Part shown: piece by piece, positions 33,931-42,340 of the stretch
Numbering within the stretch: the first letter of the stretch is position 1
How the letters are laid out: each line of letters begins with the position of its first letter
Assembly (NCBI RefSeq): GCF_035967765.1
Contig: NZ_JAYWIT010000018.1
DNA length: 64,000 nt
Direction: 5' to 3' (one strand)
DNA from: Conexibacter stalactiti
GTDB lineage: Bacteria; Actinomycetota; Thermoleophilia; Solirubrobacterales; Solirubrobacteraceae
The notes under the pieces: generated by a model
Told to the model about the DNA's origin: nothing
Databases searched by the model: none
What the model saw: the letters and a program-made list of their open reading frames with translations, nothing else
Position numbers and translations under genes: made by a program

Positions 33931-34929
33931 TCAGACGGCGACCCAGCGCTCCGGGTCGCCGGGCTCACGGCGCGCGGCGCCGATCGCTTCGAGGTGCCGC
34001 AGGTAGCAGAGCGTCTCGGCCAGCAGCCAGGCGGCGGCGTGGATCGAGTCTCTGCCGTGCACGTAGGGGACGACCTCGTAGGCGGTCAGCGGCTTGCCCT
34101 CGATCGCGACGGCGGCGGCCGCGACGCGCATCGCGACCAGCTCGCGGTTGGCCTCGATGTGCGCCTGCACGTCGGTGAAGGGGCGCGCGTGGCCGGCGAG
34201 GCAGAGACGCGGCAGCGGGTCGAGCGCCTCGATCGCGTCGAGCGAGCGCAGGAACTCGCCGACCGGATCGGGCGTCCAGCCGTAGTCGAAGTAGAGCGAG
34301 ATGCGGCCGAGCAGGTGGTCGCCGGAGATCAGGATGCGGCGCTCAGGCTGGTAGAGGCAGACGTGCGAGGGGGCGTGGCCGGGCGTCTCGACGACGCGCC
34401 AGAAGCCGTGGTCGGTCTCGATCTCGATCCCCGGCAGCAGCGCCAGGTCGGGCGGGATCACGCGCGCGATCCCGGGCTCGCGCTCCTTCGACATCTCGGC
34501 GTAGCGGCGCAGCACCAGCTCCGGCACGCCCGAGGTGCGGCCGATCTCCAGCCGCCGCTGGAGCGCCTGGCCGGGATCCTCGATCGAGCGCGTCGCGTGC
34601 TCGTAGTTGGGGTGCATCCACAGCTCGCAGCCGGTGCGATCGACGATCGTCGCGGCCTGGCCGTAGTGGTCGACGTGGGCGTGCGTGCAGACGAGCAGCC
34701 TGACGTCGTCGAGGCTCAGGTTGACCATCGACATCGCCCGCTCCAGCTGCTCCAGCGAGTCCTCGTCGTGCATGCCGCAGTCGACCAGCACGATCCCGTC
34801 GCCGGCGGACAGCGCCCACGCGTTGCAGTGCGGGACGCCCGGCCACGGCAGCGGCAGACGCAGGCGCCAGATGCCCGACAGGACGCGCTCGCCGCGACCC
34901 AGCTCCCGCTTGCGCACCGGTTCGGACAT
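33931..34929 (-). CDS. Metallo-beta-lactamase-fold hydrolase
   Basis: A 332-residue hydrolase with the binuclear metal motif VCTHAHVDHYGQAA and further ligands in VVETPGHAPSH and LISGDHLLGRI, plus the C-terminal CLAGHARPF. A helical tail (about 265-325) extends beyond the core, as in glyoxalase-II-like and lactonase-like proteins. ATG at 34929 fits the family start. It is divergent from another protein of the same fold at 35078. The substrate is unknown. Confidence 0.88.
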   Translation of the reverse strand: MSEPVRKRELGRGERVLSGIWRLRLPLPWPGVPHCNAWALSAGDGIVLVDCGMHDEDSLEQLERAMSMVNLSLDDVRLLVCTHAHVDHYGQAATIVDRTGCELWMHPNYEHATRSIEDPGQALQRRLEIGRTSGVPELVLRRYAEMSKEREPGIARVIPPDLALLPGIEIETDHGFWRVVETPGHAPSHVCLYQPERRILISGDHLLGRISLYFDYGWTPDPVGEFLRSLDAIEALDPLPRLCLAGHARPFTDVQAHIEANRELVAMRVAAAAVAIEGKPLTAYEVVPYVHGRDSIHAAAWLLAETLCYLRHLEAIGAARREPGDPERWVAV

Positions 34930-34947
34930 GCTCAGCCCACCATATAG

Positions 34948-34966
34948 GCGCGCGACGGTCGCGCGC
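34948..34966. promoter_or_regulatory. 19-bp perfect palindrome in a divergent promoter region
   Basis: GCGCGCGAC and GTCGCGCGC flank a single G. It lies next to CTATAT (34941-34946 region, minus strand), a plausible -10 for the gene at 34929, between two divergent hydrolase genes. Candidate operator; the protein that binds is unknown. Confidence 0.35.
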
Positions 34967-35077
34967 GGCCTGATCTGCGGTCGGCCGACGCACCAGTTCA
35001 CAGCGTGACCGCCCGCTCGGCGAAGCGGGTAGGCTGGCCGGACAGCCAGTCAGCTGCCGGAGCGAGGAGAGACAGCG

Positions 35078-36289
35078 ATGGGGTCAGCAGCGCAGACACG
35101 GGCCGCGACGACCGAGGAGGTCGCGCGACAGTACTTCGCGGCCGTCGCCGCGCGCGACCCCGAAGCGATGGCGGCCTGCTGGAAGGCCGGCGGCGTCGAC
35201 CGTCTGCACGGCCAGGCGACGCTGGTCGCGCCCGACGACGTGCGCTCCTACTTCACCGAGCTGTTCGCCGCCTTCCCCGACATGCGCGTCGAAGTCCTGT
35301 CGACCACCGCCGACGACGAGCGCTGCGCCGTCCGCTGGCGGCTGACCGCGACCTTCGCCGGCCCCGGCCGCTTCCAGGGCTTCGCGCCCAACGGCGCGCA
35401 CGTCAGCTTCGAGGCGGTCGACGTGGTGCAGGTCGCCGACGGGCTGGTCGCCGGCAACGACGCCTATCTCGACGGCGCCGACGTCGCTCGCCAGCTCGGC
35501 GTGCTGCCGCCGAGAGACTCCGGCCAGGAGCGCGGGATGACGAAGCTCGTCAACGCGCGCACGGCGCTGGCGCGGCGGCTCCAGGCCGGCGAGCCGGAGC
35601 GCGTCGCCGACGGCGTCTGGGTCGTGCGCGGCGGGCTGCCGCGCAAGCTGATGAACGTCTACCTGCTGGAGGACGAGGGCGGCGTGACGCTGTTCGACGC
35701 CGGCGTCGCCTCGATGGCGCCGGCGCTCGCCGCGATCGGCGCGCGCATGGGCGGGATCAGACGGGTCGTGCTCGGCCACGCGCACACCGACCACCGCGGC
35801 GCCGCCCCCGGACTCGACGCCGAGGTCTTCTGCCACGCGGCCGACCGCGACGACGCCGAAGGCGACGGCGGCACCCACTACATGGACCTCTCCCAGCTCG
35901 ACCTGCACGGGCGGCTGCTGATGCCGCGCCTGCTGGAGCACTGGGACGGCGGCCCGGTCCAGATCGCCGGGACGGTCGCCGAGGGCGACGAGATCGCCGG
36001 CTTCGAGGTCATCCACCTGCCCGGCCACGCGCCCGGCCTGATCGGCCTCTGGCGCGCCTCCGACCGGCTCGCGCTCGCCAGCGACACCTTCTACACGCTC
36101 GACCCGCAGACGGGGATCTCCGGCGCCACGCGCGTCCCCCACCGCGCCTTCAACCACGACCACGAGCAGGCGCGCGCGTCGGTCGAGAAGCTCGCCGCGC
36201 TGAGACCGGCGACGGCGTGGTCGGGCCACGCGCAGCCGCTGACCGGCGACGTCGCCTCCGAACTGCTGCGCGCGGCCGCGGCCGGGTAG
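35078..36289 (+). CDS. Fusion of SnoaL/NTF2-like domain and metallo-beta-lactamase-fold hydrolase
   Basis: A 403-residue two-domain protein. Residues about 10-135 are an NTF2-like/SnoaL fold (VARQYFAAVAARDPEAMAAC, FPDMRVEVLSTTADDERCAV). Residues about 165-400 are a metallo-beta-lactamase fold with LGHAHTDHRGAAP, VIHLPGHAPGLIGLW, ALASDTFYTLD and TAWSGHAQPL. Both domains look complete and are read through without a break. A GAGGAGAG ribosome site precedes ATG 35078. The function of the combination is unknown. It is divergent from the single-domain relative at 33931. Confidence 0.87.
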   Translation: MGSAAQTRAATTEEVARQYFAAVAARDPEAMAACWKAGGVDRLHGQATLVAPDDVRSYFTELFAAFPDMRVEVLSTTADDERCAVRWRLTATFAGPGRFQGFAPNGAHVSFEAVDVVQVADGLVAGNDAYLDGADVARQLGVLPPRDSGQERGMTKLVNARTALARRLQAGEPERVADGVWVVRGGLPRKLMNVYLLEDEGGVTLFDAGVASMAPALAAIGARMGGIRRVVLGHAHTDHRGAAPGLDAEVFCHAADRDDAEGDGGTHYMDLSQLDLHGRLLMPRLLEHWDGGPVQIAGTVAEGDEIAGFEVIHLPGHAPGLIGLWRASDRLALASDTFYTLDPQTGISGATRVPHRAFNHDHEQARASVEKLAALRPATAWSGHAQPLTGDVASELLRAAAAG

Positions 36290-36332
36290 GCCGAGCGCCG
36301 GCTCCCGCGCGCGGCGCAGTAGCCTAGGCGCG

Positions 36333-36688
36333 ATGGGACGCCGCAGCCGCCAGCGCGACAGAGCCGACAGACTCCAGGCGCCGACCTCGGACTACACGGA
36401 CGCCGACGGCAACGTGCTGACGCTGCGCGGCGCGCTGAGCCCGGCGACACGCGCGCAGTACGCCGATGTGATCGCCGGCTCACCGCTGTCGGCCGAGGAC
36501 GCGTGGCAGCGCGCGGTCGAGTTCCTCTTCGAGCGGCTCGCGGTCCGCTGGACGATCGCCGGCGTGCCGATCGAGAAGCAGAAGGAGCTGCTGCAGCGCT
36601 TCCGCTTCGCCTCCCAGGACGAACGCCGCTGGATCCGCGACGCGCTGCGCGAGCACCTCGCCGAGTGGTTCCCCGACATGAGATCTCC

Positions 36689-36692
<4 letters not shown>
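36333..36692 (+). CDS. Small conserved-looking protein, unknown function
   Basis: A 119-residue soluble, helix-rich protein (MGRRSRQRDRADRLQAPTSD, VEFLFERLAVRWTIAGVPIE, KQKELLQRFRFASQDERRWI). No signal, no membrane segment, no motif I recognise. Its TGA overlaps the ATG of the aminopeptidase gene (ATGA), which supports real translation and an operon. Confidence 0.75.
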
Positions 36693-37798
<1,106 letters not shown>

Positions 37799-37808
37799 CG
37801 GAGGCGCT

Positions 37809-37841
37809 GGTCACCAGACGTTCACGCGGGCGTCACAGATC
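37809..37841 (+). promoter_or_regulatory. Putative PHO box (three 11-bp direct repeats) before the alkaline phosphatase
   Basis: GGTCACCAGAC, GTTCACGCGGG and CGTCACAGATC follow one another without gaps. They share TCAC at the same place in each unit and match the actinobacterial PhoP direct-repeat unit (G-G/T-TCA-Y...). CTACATCATGTAG (37847-37859) follows and may include the -10. The ATG is 77 bp downstream. Known for Streptomyces phoA; here inferred. Confidence 0.65.
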
Positions 37842-37917
37842 AGCAACTACATCATGTAGTAGGCACGCGACGGTACGCGGCGTCGTTCCGTACCTCTCCA
37901 AGGGAGACCTCCGCCCC

Positions 37918-39822
37918 ATGAACAAGCGTGCCCTGTCCACCATCGCCCTGCTGGGCGCGACCGGCGCGATCGTCGCCGGCGGTGTCGCCGTCGGCGCAGG
38001 CGGCGCCAACGAGGAGCAGTCGGCGACGCTCGCCGGCAAGATCGACTCCTCGCGCCCCAGAAACGTGATCCTGCTCATCGGCGACGGCATGGGCGACTCC
38101 GAGGTCACGGTCGGCCGCTACTACGGCAAGGGCGCCGCCGGCCGCCTCAACATGGACGCGCTGCCGTTCCGCGGCAGCTCGATCCATTACGTGCTGCGTC
38201 CTGGCCCCGGCCCCAACTACGCGCCCAACTACGCCGGCGACTCGGCGCCGACCGCGACCGCCTGGTCGACCGGCAAGCGCACCCAGGACAGCCGCCTGTC
38301 GCAGAGCCCGTCGACCGCCGACAACGTCCCGGGCACCAACACCGGCTACCGCACCTTCCTCGAGATCGCGAAGGAGGAGGGCAAGGCGACCGGCAACGTC
38401 TCGACCGCGGAGATCACCGACGCGACGCCGGCCGCTCCGACCTCGCACATCTCGCAGCGCGCCTGCCAGGGCCCGAACGACGCGCGCAACACCTGCCTCA
38501 GCGAGACGAAGTCCAGAGGCGGCCTCGGCTCGATCGCCGAGCAGCAGGTCGACCACGGCGTCGACGTCACGCTCGGCGGCGGTTCCAACCGCTACAACCA
38601 AACGCTCGACAACAGCACCGACACGGTCGTCGACTACGCCAGAGCGAGAGGCTTCAGATACGTCACCGACGCCGCCGGCCTCGCCGGCGTCACGTCGCTG
38701 GCGCCGGGTGAGAAGCTGCTCGGCCTCTTCAACCCCAGCAACATGACGACCGAGTACAGACCGCTGTACGCGCGCACCGACGCGTACCTGACGGGCACGC
38801 CGGGCCTCGACCCGACCGTCAACGGCGGCGGCGACAACGTCCGCTGCACCGAGACCAACCGCCCGTCGAACGAGCCGTCGCTGGCCGCGATGACGAAGAA
38901 GGCGATCGACCTGCTGAAGAGCGACGAGGACGGCTTCGTGCTGCAGGTCGAGGGCGCCTCGATCGACAAGCGCGACCACGCCGCCGACCTCTGCGGCCAG
39001 ATCGGCGAACTGCTGTCGCTCGACGAGGCCGTCGGCGTCGCGCAGGAGTTCCAGCGCAACAACCCCGACACGCTGATCATCGTCACCGCCGACCACTCGC
39101 ACACGTCGCAGATCATCAGCGCGACGTCGAAGCCGGTTCCCGGCGCGGCGTACGCGACCGTGCAGACGGTCGACGGCGCGCCGCTGCGCGTCGCCTACGG
39201 CACCGCCGACACGGGCACCGGCCCGGCCGCCGGCGGCTCGCAGGCGCACACCGGCGCGACCGTCCCGGTGTGGGCGTCCGGCCCGCAGGCCGCGAACATC
39301 CAGGGCACGATCGACCAGACCGACATCTTCGCCGTGCTCAACGGCAAGACGCCGAGCAAGATCGCCGGCCAGGGCACGCCCGGCCAGGCGGGCGCGCCGG
39401 GCCTCAACGGCACCAACGGGACGAACGGCACCAACGGTCTCAACGGGACCGACGGCGCTGACGGCGCCGGGGGTGCGGCGGGTGCCGGCGGCGCGGCGGG
39501 CGCCAACGGCCTCAACGGCAAGGACGGCGCGACCGGAGCCGCCGGGACCAACGGCGTCAACGGCAGAGACGGCGCCAACGGCAAGGACGGCAGAGACGCG
39601 AAGGTGACGTGCAGACTGTCCGGCTCCAGAGCGGTCCGTTGCACGGTCGCCTACAGCGCGGCACGCGCCAAGAACGCCCGCCTCGTGCGCGGCGGCAAGA
39701 CGGTCGCGACGGCGAAGGTCTCGCGTCGCGGCGCCGTGACGTTCAAGAGCAAGACGAAGCTGGCGAAGGGCTCCTACAAGCTCGTCGCCGGCGGCCGCAG
39801 CGCGACGCTGTCGCTGCGGTAG
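37918..39822 (+). CDS. phoA: Secreted alkaline phosphatase with collagen-like tail
   Basis: A 634-residue exported phosphomonoesterase that frees phosphate. It has a signal peptide of about 25-30 residues, then the phosphatase domain (about 45-480). Metal Asp is in LLIGDGMGD, the Ser109 nucleophile in GDSAPTATAWSTGK, and metal ligands in VLQVEGASIDKRDHA and IVTADHSHTS. Residues 486-560 are 25 uninterrupted Gly-X-Y triplets rich in Asn and Asp. The last 74 residues are a basic beta-rich module with two Cys (TCRLSGSRAVRCTV), ending ATLSLR. The tail suggests trimerisation or surface display. A PHO-like box precedes the gene. Confidence 0.9.
   Translation: MNKRALSTIALLGATGAIVAGGVAVGAGGANEEQSATLAGKIDSSRPRNVILLIGDGMGDSEVTVGRYYGKGAAGRLNMDALPFRGSSIHYVLRPGPGPNYAPNYAGDSAPTATAWSTGKRTQDSRLSQSPSTADNVPGTNTGYRTFLEIAKEEGKATGNVSTAEITDATPAAPTSHISQRACQGPNDARNTCLSETKSRGGLGSIAEQQVDHGVDVTLGGGSNRYNQTLDNSTDTVVDYARARGFRYVTDAAGLAGVTSLAPGEKLLGLFNPSNMTTEYRPLYARTDAYLTGTPGLDPTVNGGGDNVRCTETNRPSNEPSLAAMTKKAIDLLKSDEDGFVLQVEGASIDKRDHAADLCGQIGELLSLDEAVGVAQEFQRNNPDTLIIVTADHSHTSQIISATSKPVPGAAYATVQTVDGAPLRVAYGTADTGTGPAAGGSQAHTGATVPVWASGPQAANIQGTIDQTDIFAVLNGKTPSKIAGQGTPGQAGAPGLNGTNGTNGTNGLNGTDGADGAGGAAGAGGAAGANGLNGKDGATGAAGTNGVNGRDGANGKDGRDAKVTCRLSGSRAVRCTVAYSAARAKNARLVRGGKTVATAKVSRRGAVTFKSKTKLAKGSYKLVAGGRSATLSLR
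39373..39597 (+). repeat. Collagen-like (Gly-X-Y)25 coding repeat
   Basis: Twenty-five consecutive codon triplets begin with GGC/GGG/GGT glycine. Common triplets are Gly-Thr-Asn, Gly-Leu-Asn, Gly-Lys-Asp and Gly-Arg-Asp. The DNA is a degenerate 9-bp repeat and is likely to vary in length between strains. Confidence 0.9.
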
Positions 39823-39829
39823 GAGGCGA

Positions 39830-39861
39830 CTCCGAGCGGCCGCCGCGCGGCCGAGCCGGAG
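39830..39861 (+). terminator. Hairpin after the alkaline phosphatase gene
   Basis: CGGCCG (39837-39842) pairs with CGGCCG (39848-39853) around CCGCG. The stem extends outward through CTCCG/CGGAG with a small bulge. It lies 8 bp after the stop. Confidence 0.5.
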
Positions 39862-39968
39862 CGCTTCTCCAGACGGGACGCGCGTGGGCGGGGCCGGTGA
39901 GGGCCCGTCCCGCGCGTGACGGCGCATCCCGACACCTGGGGTGGTGGGAGCGCCGTGTCGACGCGCGC

Positions 39969-40030
39969 GGTGGCGCCAACCGCCGCTCGCCCTGGCGCCA
40001 CCGGGGCGGTCCGCATGTGCGGGCCGCCCC
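39969..40030. other. Palindrome-rich intergenic DNA before the Ada-AlkA gene
   Basis: GGTGGCGCCA (39969-39978) and TGGCGCCACC (39993-40002) are 10-bp inverted arms. Directly after it, 40003-40030 is a 28-bp near-perfect palindrome (GGGGCGG, then CCGCA/TGCGG, then CCGCCCC, one mismatch). I see no gene in 39823-40090. Confidence 0.5.
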
Positions 40031-40039
40031 ACGCGCCCC

Positions 40040-40068
40040 TTGACCTCGATGTCCGAAAACCACTAGTC
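40040..40068 (+). promoter_or_regulatory. Possible promoter of the Ada-AlkA/Ogt operon
   Basis: TTGACC (40040-40045) is followed after 17 bp by CTAGTC (40063-40068), 22 bp before the ATG. The surrounding stretch is the most A/T-rich in this intergenic region. Confidence 0.4.
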
Positions 40069-40090
40069 GTTGTCGGGACGGCCCGCCATC

Positions 40091-41653
40091 ATGGTCGTCG
40101 TGGTCGATGACTTCGAACAGTGCTACCGGGCCGTCAGCGCGAAGGACGGCCGCTTCGACGGCTGGTTCGTCACCGCCGTCACGACGACCGGGATCTACTG
40201 CCGGCCGAGCTGCCCGGCGGTCACGCCGAAGCGCACGAGCGTGCGCTTCCTGCCGAGCGCCGCGGCGGCGCAGCGGGCCGGCTTCCGCGCCTGCAAGCGC
40301 TGCCGGCCGGACGCCTCGCCCGGCTCGCCGGAGTGGAACGCGCGCGCCGACGCGGTCGGCCGCGCGATGCGGCTGATCGCCGACGGCAGCGTCGACCGCG
40401 ACGGCGTCGGCGGCCTCGCCTGCCGGCTCGGCTTCAGCGAGCGTCACCTCCATCGTCTGCTCGTGGCGGAGCTGGGAGCCGGGCCGCTCGCGCTCGCCCG
40501 CGCGCAGCGGGCGCACACCGCGCGCACGCTGATCGAGACCTCGACGCTGCCGTTCACCGAGGTCGCCTTCGCGGCCGGCTTCCCCTCGATCCGCCAGTTC
40601 AACGACACCGTCCGCGACGTCTTCGCCACGACGCCGACCGAGCTGCGCCGCCGCAGCGCCCACCGCGACGGCGCGGGCGCCGGCGAGACGGGCGCCACCG
40701 GCGCGCTGCAATTGCGGCTGCGCTGCCGCCCGCCGTTCGACGGCGCCGGCCTGCTCGGCTTCCTTGGGCTGAGGGCGGTGCCGGGCGTGGAGGTCGTCGA
40801 GGGGGCGGCGTCTGCCGCGGGCGAGAGCGGCGCGAGCGCGGCCGGGGCGAGCGCGACTGGCGCGAGCGTCACCTACCGTCGCGTGCTCGCGCTTCCGCAC
40901 GGGCCCGGCGTCGTCGCGCTGACGCCGCGCGCCGAGCACGTCGACTGCACGCTGCGGCTGACCGATCTGCGCGACCTCAGCGCCGCCGTGCAGCGCTGCC
41001 GCCGGCTGCTCGACCTCGATGCCGACCCGGTCGCCGTCGACACCGCGCTCGGCCGCGACGAGCTGCTCGGCCCGCTCGTGCGCGCGATGCCAGGTCTGCG
41101 CGTGCCCGGCGCGGTCGACGGCGCCGAGTTGGCCGTCCGCGCCGTGCTCGGTCAGCAGATCTCGGTCGGCGGCGCGCGCACGCTCGCGGCCCGCCTCGCC
41201 GCCGCCCACGGCGAGCCGCTGCCGGAGGGGATGCGCGATTCCCTCACCCACGCCTTTCCCACCGCCGCCGCGCTCGCCGCGATCGACCCCGAGCAGCTGC
41301 CGATGCCGCGCGCCCGCGGCCGGGCGCTGGTGGGGATGTGCGCCGCGCTCGCTGCGGGCGACGTGATCCTCGACCCCGGCGCCGATCGCGACGAGGCTCG
41401 CGCCCAGCTGCTCGCGCTGCCGGGGATCGGGCCGTGGACGGCCGAGTACGTCGCGATGCGCGCGCTCGGCGACCCTGACGCCTTCCCCGCCACCGACCTC
41501 GGCATCCGCCATGCCTTCGCCGGCCTCGGCCAACCACATGACGCGCGCGCCGTCGCGGCGATCGCCGAACGTTGGCGGCCGTGGCGTTCCTACGCCGCCC
41601 TGCACCTGTGGGCGACGCTCTCCCCCACCACCGACCAAGGAGCGAGAAGATGA
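40091..41653 (+). CDS. Ada N-terminal/AraC/AlkA fusion: methylation-responsive DNA glycosylase
   Basis: A 520-residue fusion. Residues 1-75 are the Ada methylphosphotriester-accepting zinc domain with Cys37, Cys41, Cys68 and Cys71 (GIYCRPSC, CKRC). Residues about 85-195 are an AraC-type DNA-binding domain. The rest is AlkA: an N-terminal domain, then the helix-hairpin-helix GPD motif LPGIGPWTAEYVAMRALGD with catalytic Asp in PATDLGI. It should sense methyl damage, activate transcription and excise 3-methyladenine-type bases. Start ATG 40091 fits Ada. The ATGA overlap with ogt places both repair activities in one operon. Confidence 0.93.
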   Translation: MVVVVDDFEQCYRAVSAKDGRFDGWFVTAVTTTGIYCRPSCPAVTPKRTSVRFLPSAAAAQRAGFRACKRCRPDASPGSPEWNARADAVGRAMRLIADGSVDRDGVGGLACRLGFSERHLHRLLVAELGAGPLALARAQRAHTARTLIETSTLPFTEVAFAAGFPSIRQFNDTVRDVFATTPTELRRRSAHRDGAGAGETGATGALQLRLRCRPPFDGAGLLGFLGLRAVPGVEVVEGAASAAGESGASAAGASATGASVTYRRVLALPHGPGVVALTPRAEHVDCTLRLTDLRDLSAAVQRCRRLLDLDADPVAVDTALGRDELLGPLVRAMPGLRVPGAVDGAELAVRAVLGQQISVGGARTLAARLAAAHGEPLPEGMRDSLTHAFPTAAALAAIDPEQLPMPRARGRALVGMCAALAAGDVILDPGADRDEARAQLLALPGIGPWTAEYVAMRALGDPDAFPATDLGIRHAFAGLGQPHDARAVAAIAERWRPWRSYAALHLWATLSPTTDQGARR

Positions 41654-42285
41654 CACTCGCGACAACGACGGTCCCGACCCCCACCGGCCCGTTCACGATC
41701 ATCGCGCGCGAGCGCACCGACGGCAGCGCCGCGGTGCTCGCCAGCGGCTGGGCCGCCGACGCGCCGCAGCTGCTGGAGCGGATCGGCGGCGCGAGACGAC
41801 TCGCGGCGGCCGCCGCGAACGACGCCGCCCCGCGCGCGGCCGCGCCGCTCGACCCTGTCGCGATCGTCCAGAGCGACGACCTCGGCCCGATCACCGACGC
41901 GCTCGCCGCATACCTCGACGGCGACCTCTCCGCGATCGACGCGGTGCCCGTCGAGCAGGCCGCGTCGCCGTTCATGGCGCGCGCCTGGGAGCAGCTGCGC
42001 GCGATCCCCGCGGGCGCACCGCAGACCTACGCGCAGCTCGCCGCCAGCAGCGGCAATCCCGCCGCAATCCGAGCGGCCGGCAGCGCCTGCGCGCGCAACA
42101 CGGCGGCGCTGTTCGTTCCCTGCCACCGCGTGCTGCGCAGTGGCGGCGCGCTCGGCGGCTTCCTCTACGGCCTCGACGTGAAGCGCTGGCTGCTCGCGCA
42201 CGAGGCGGAAGGCGCGGAGGCCGGCCCCGCCCCGCGTGTCGCGGAGCCCGCCGGCGCCGTCGCCGTCGCCGTCGCCGTCTCCTGA
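41650..42285 (+). CDS. ogt: Methylated-DNA-protein cysteine methyltransferase
   Basis: A 211-residue suicide repair protein that takes the methyl group from O6-methylguanine. The acceptor is Cys158 in LFVPCHRVLRSGG. The helix-turn-helix (TYAQLAASSGNPAAIRAAGS) and C-terminal LDVKRWLLAHE are standard. The N-terminal domain and a hydrophobic Ala/Val-rich tail are variable. ATG 41650 overlaps the upstream stop. Together with the upstream gene it splits the E. coli Ada functions over two proteins and adds AlkA. Confidence 0.93.
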   Translation: MTLATTTVPTPTGPFTIIARERTDGSAAVLASGWAADAPQLLERIGGARRLAAAAANDAAPRAAAPLDPVAIVQSDDLGPITDALAAYLDGDLSAIDAVPVEQAASPFMARAWEQLRAIPAGAPQTYAQLAASSGNPAAIRAAGSACARNTAALFVPCHRVLRSGGALGGFLYGLDVKRWLLAHEAEGAEAGPAPRVAEPAGAVAVAVAVS

Positions 42286-42300
42286 CGCAAGGCGGCGCCC

Positions 42301-42336
42301 AGCGGCCGGCCGACCCCCGCGGGCCGACCGGCCGCT
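42301..42336. terminator. Bidirectional hairpin between ogt and the phytase-like gene
   Basis: AGCGGCCGG (42301-42309) and CCGGCCGCT (42328-42336) form perfect 9-bp arms around an 18-nt loop between converging genes. Confidence 0.5.
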
Positions 42337-42340
42337 CAGC

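Noticed and set aside
39823..40090. Small protein gene in the palindrome-rich gap
   Set aside because: The open frames there have no ribosome site and no protein-like composition; the DNA is dominated by inverted repeats.
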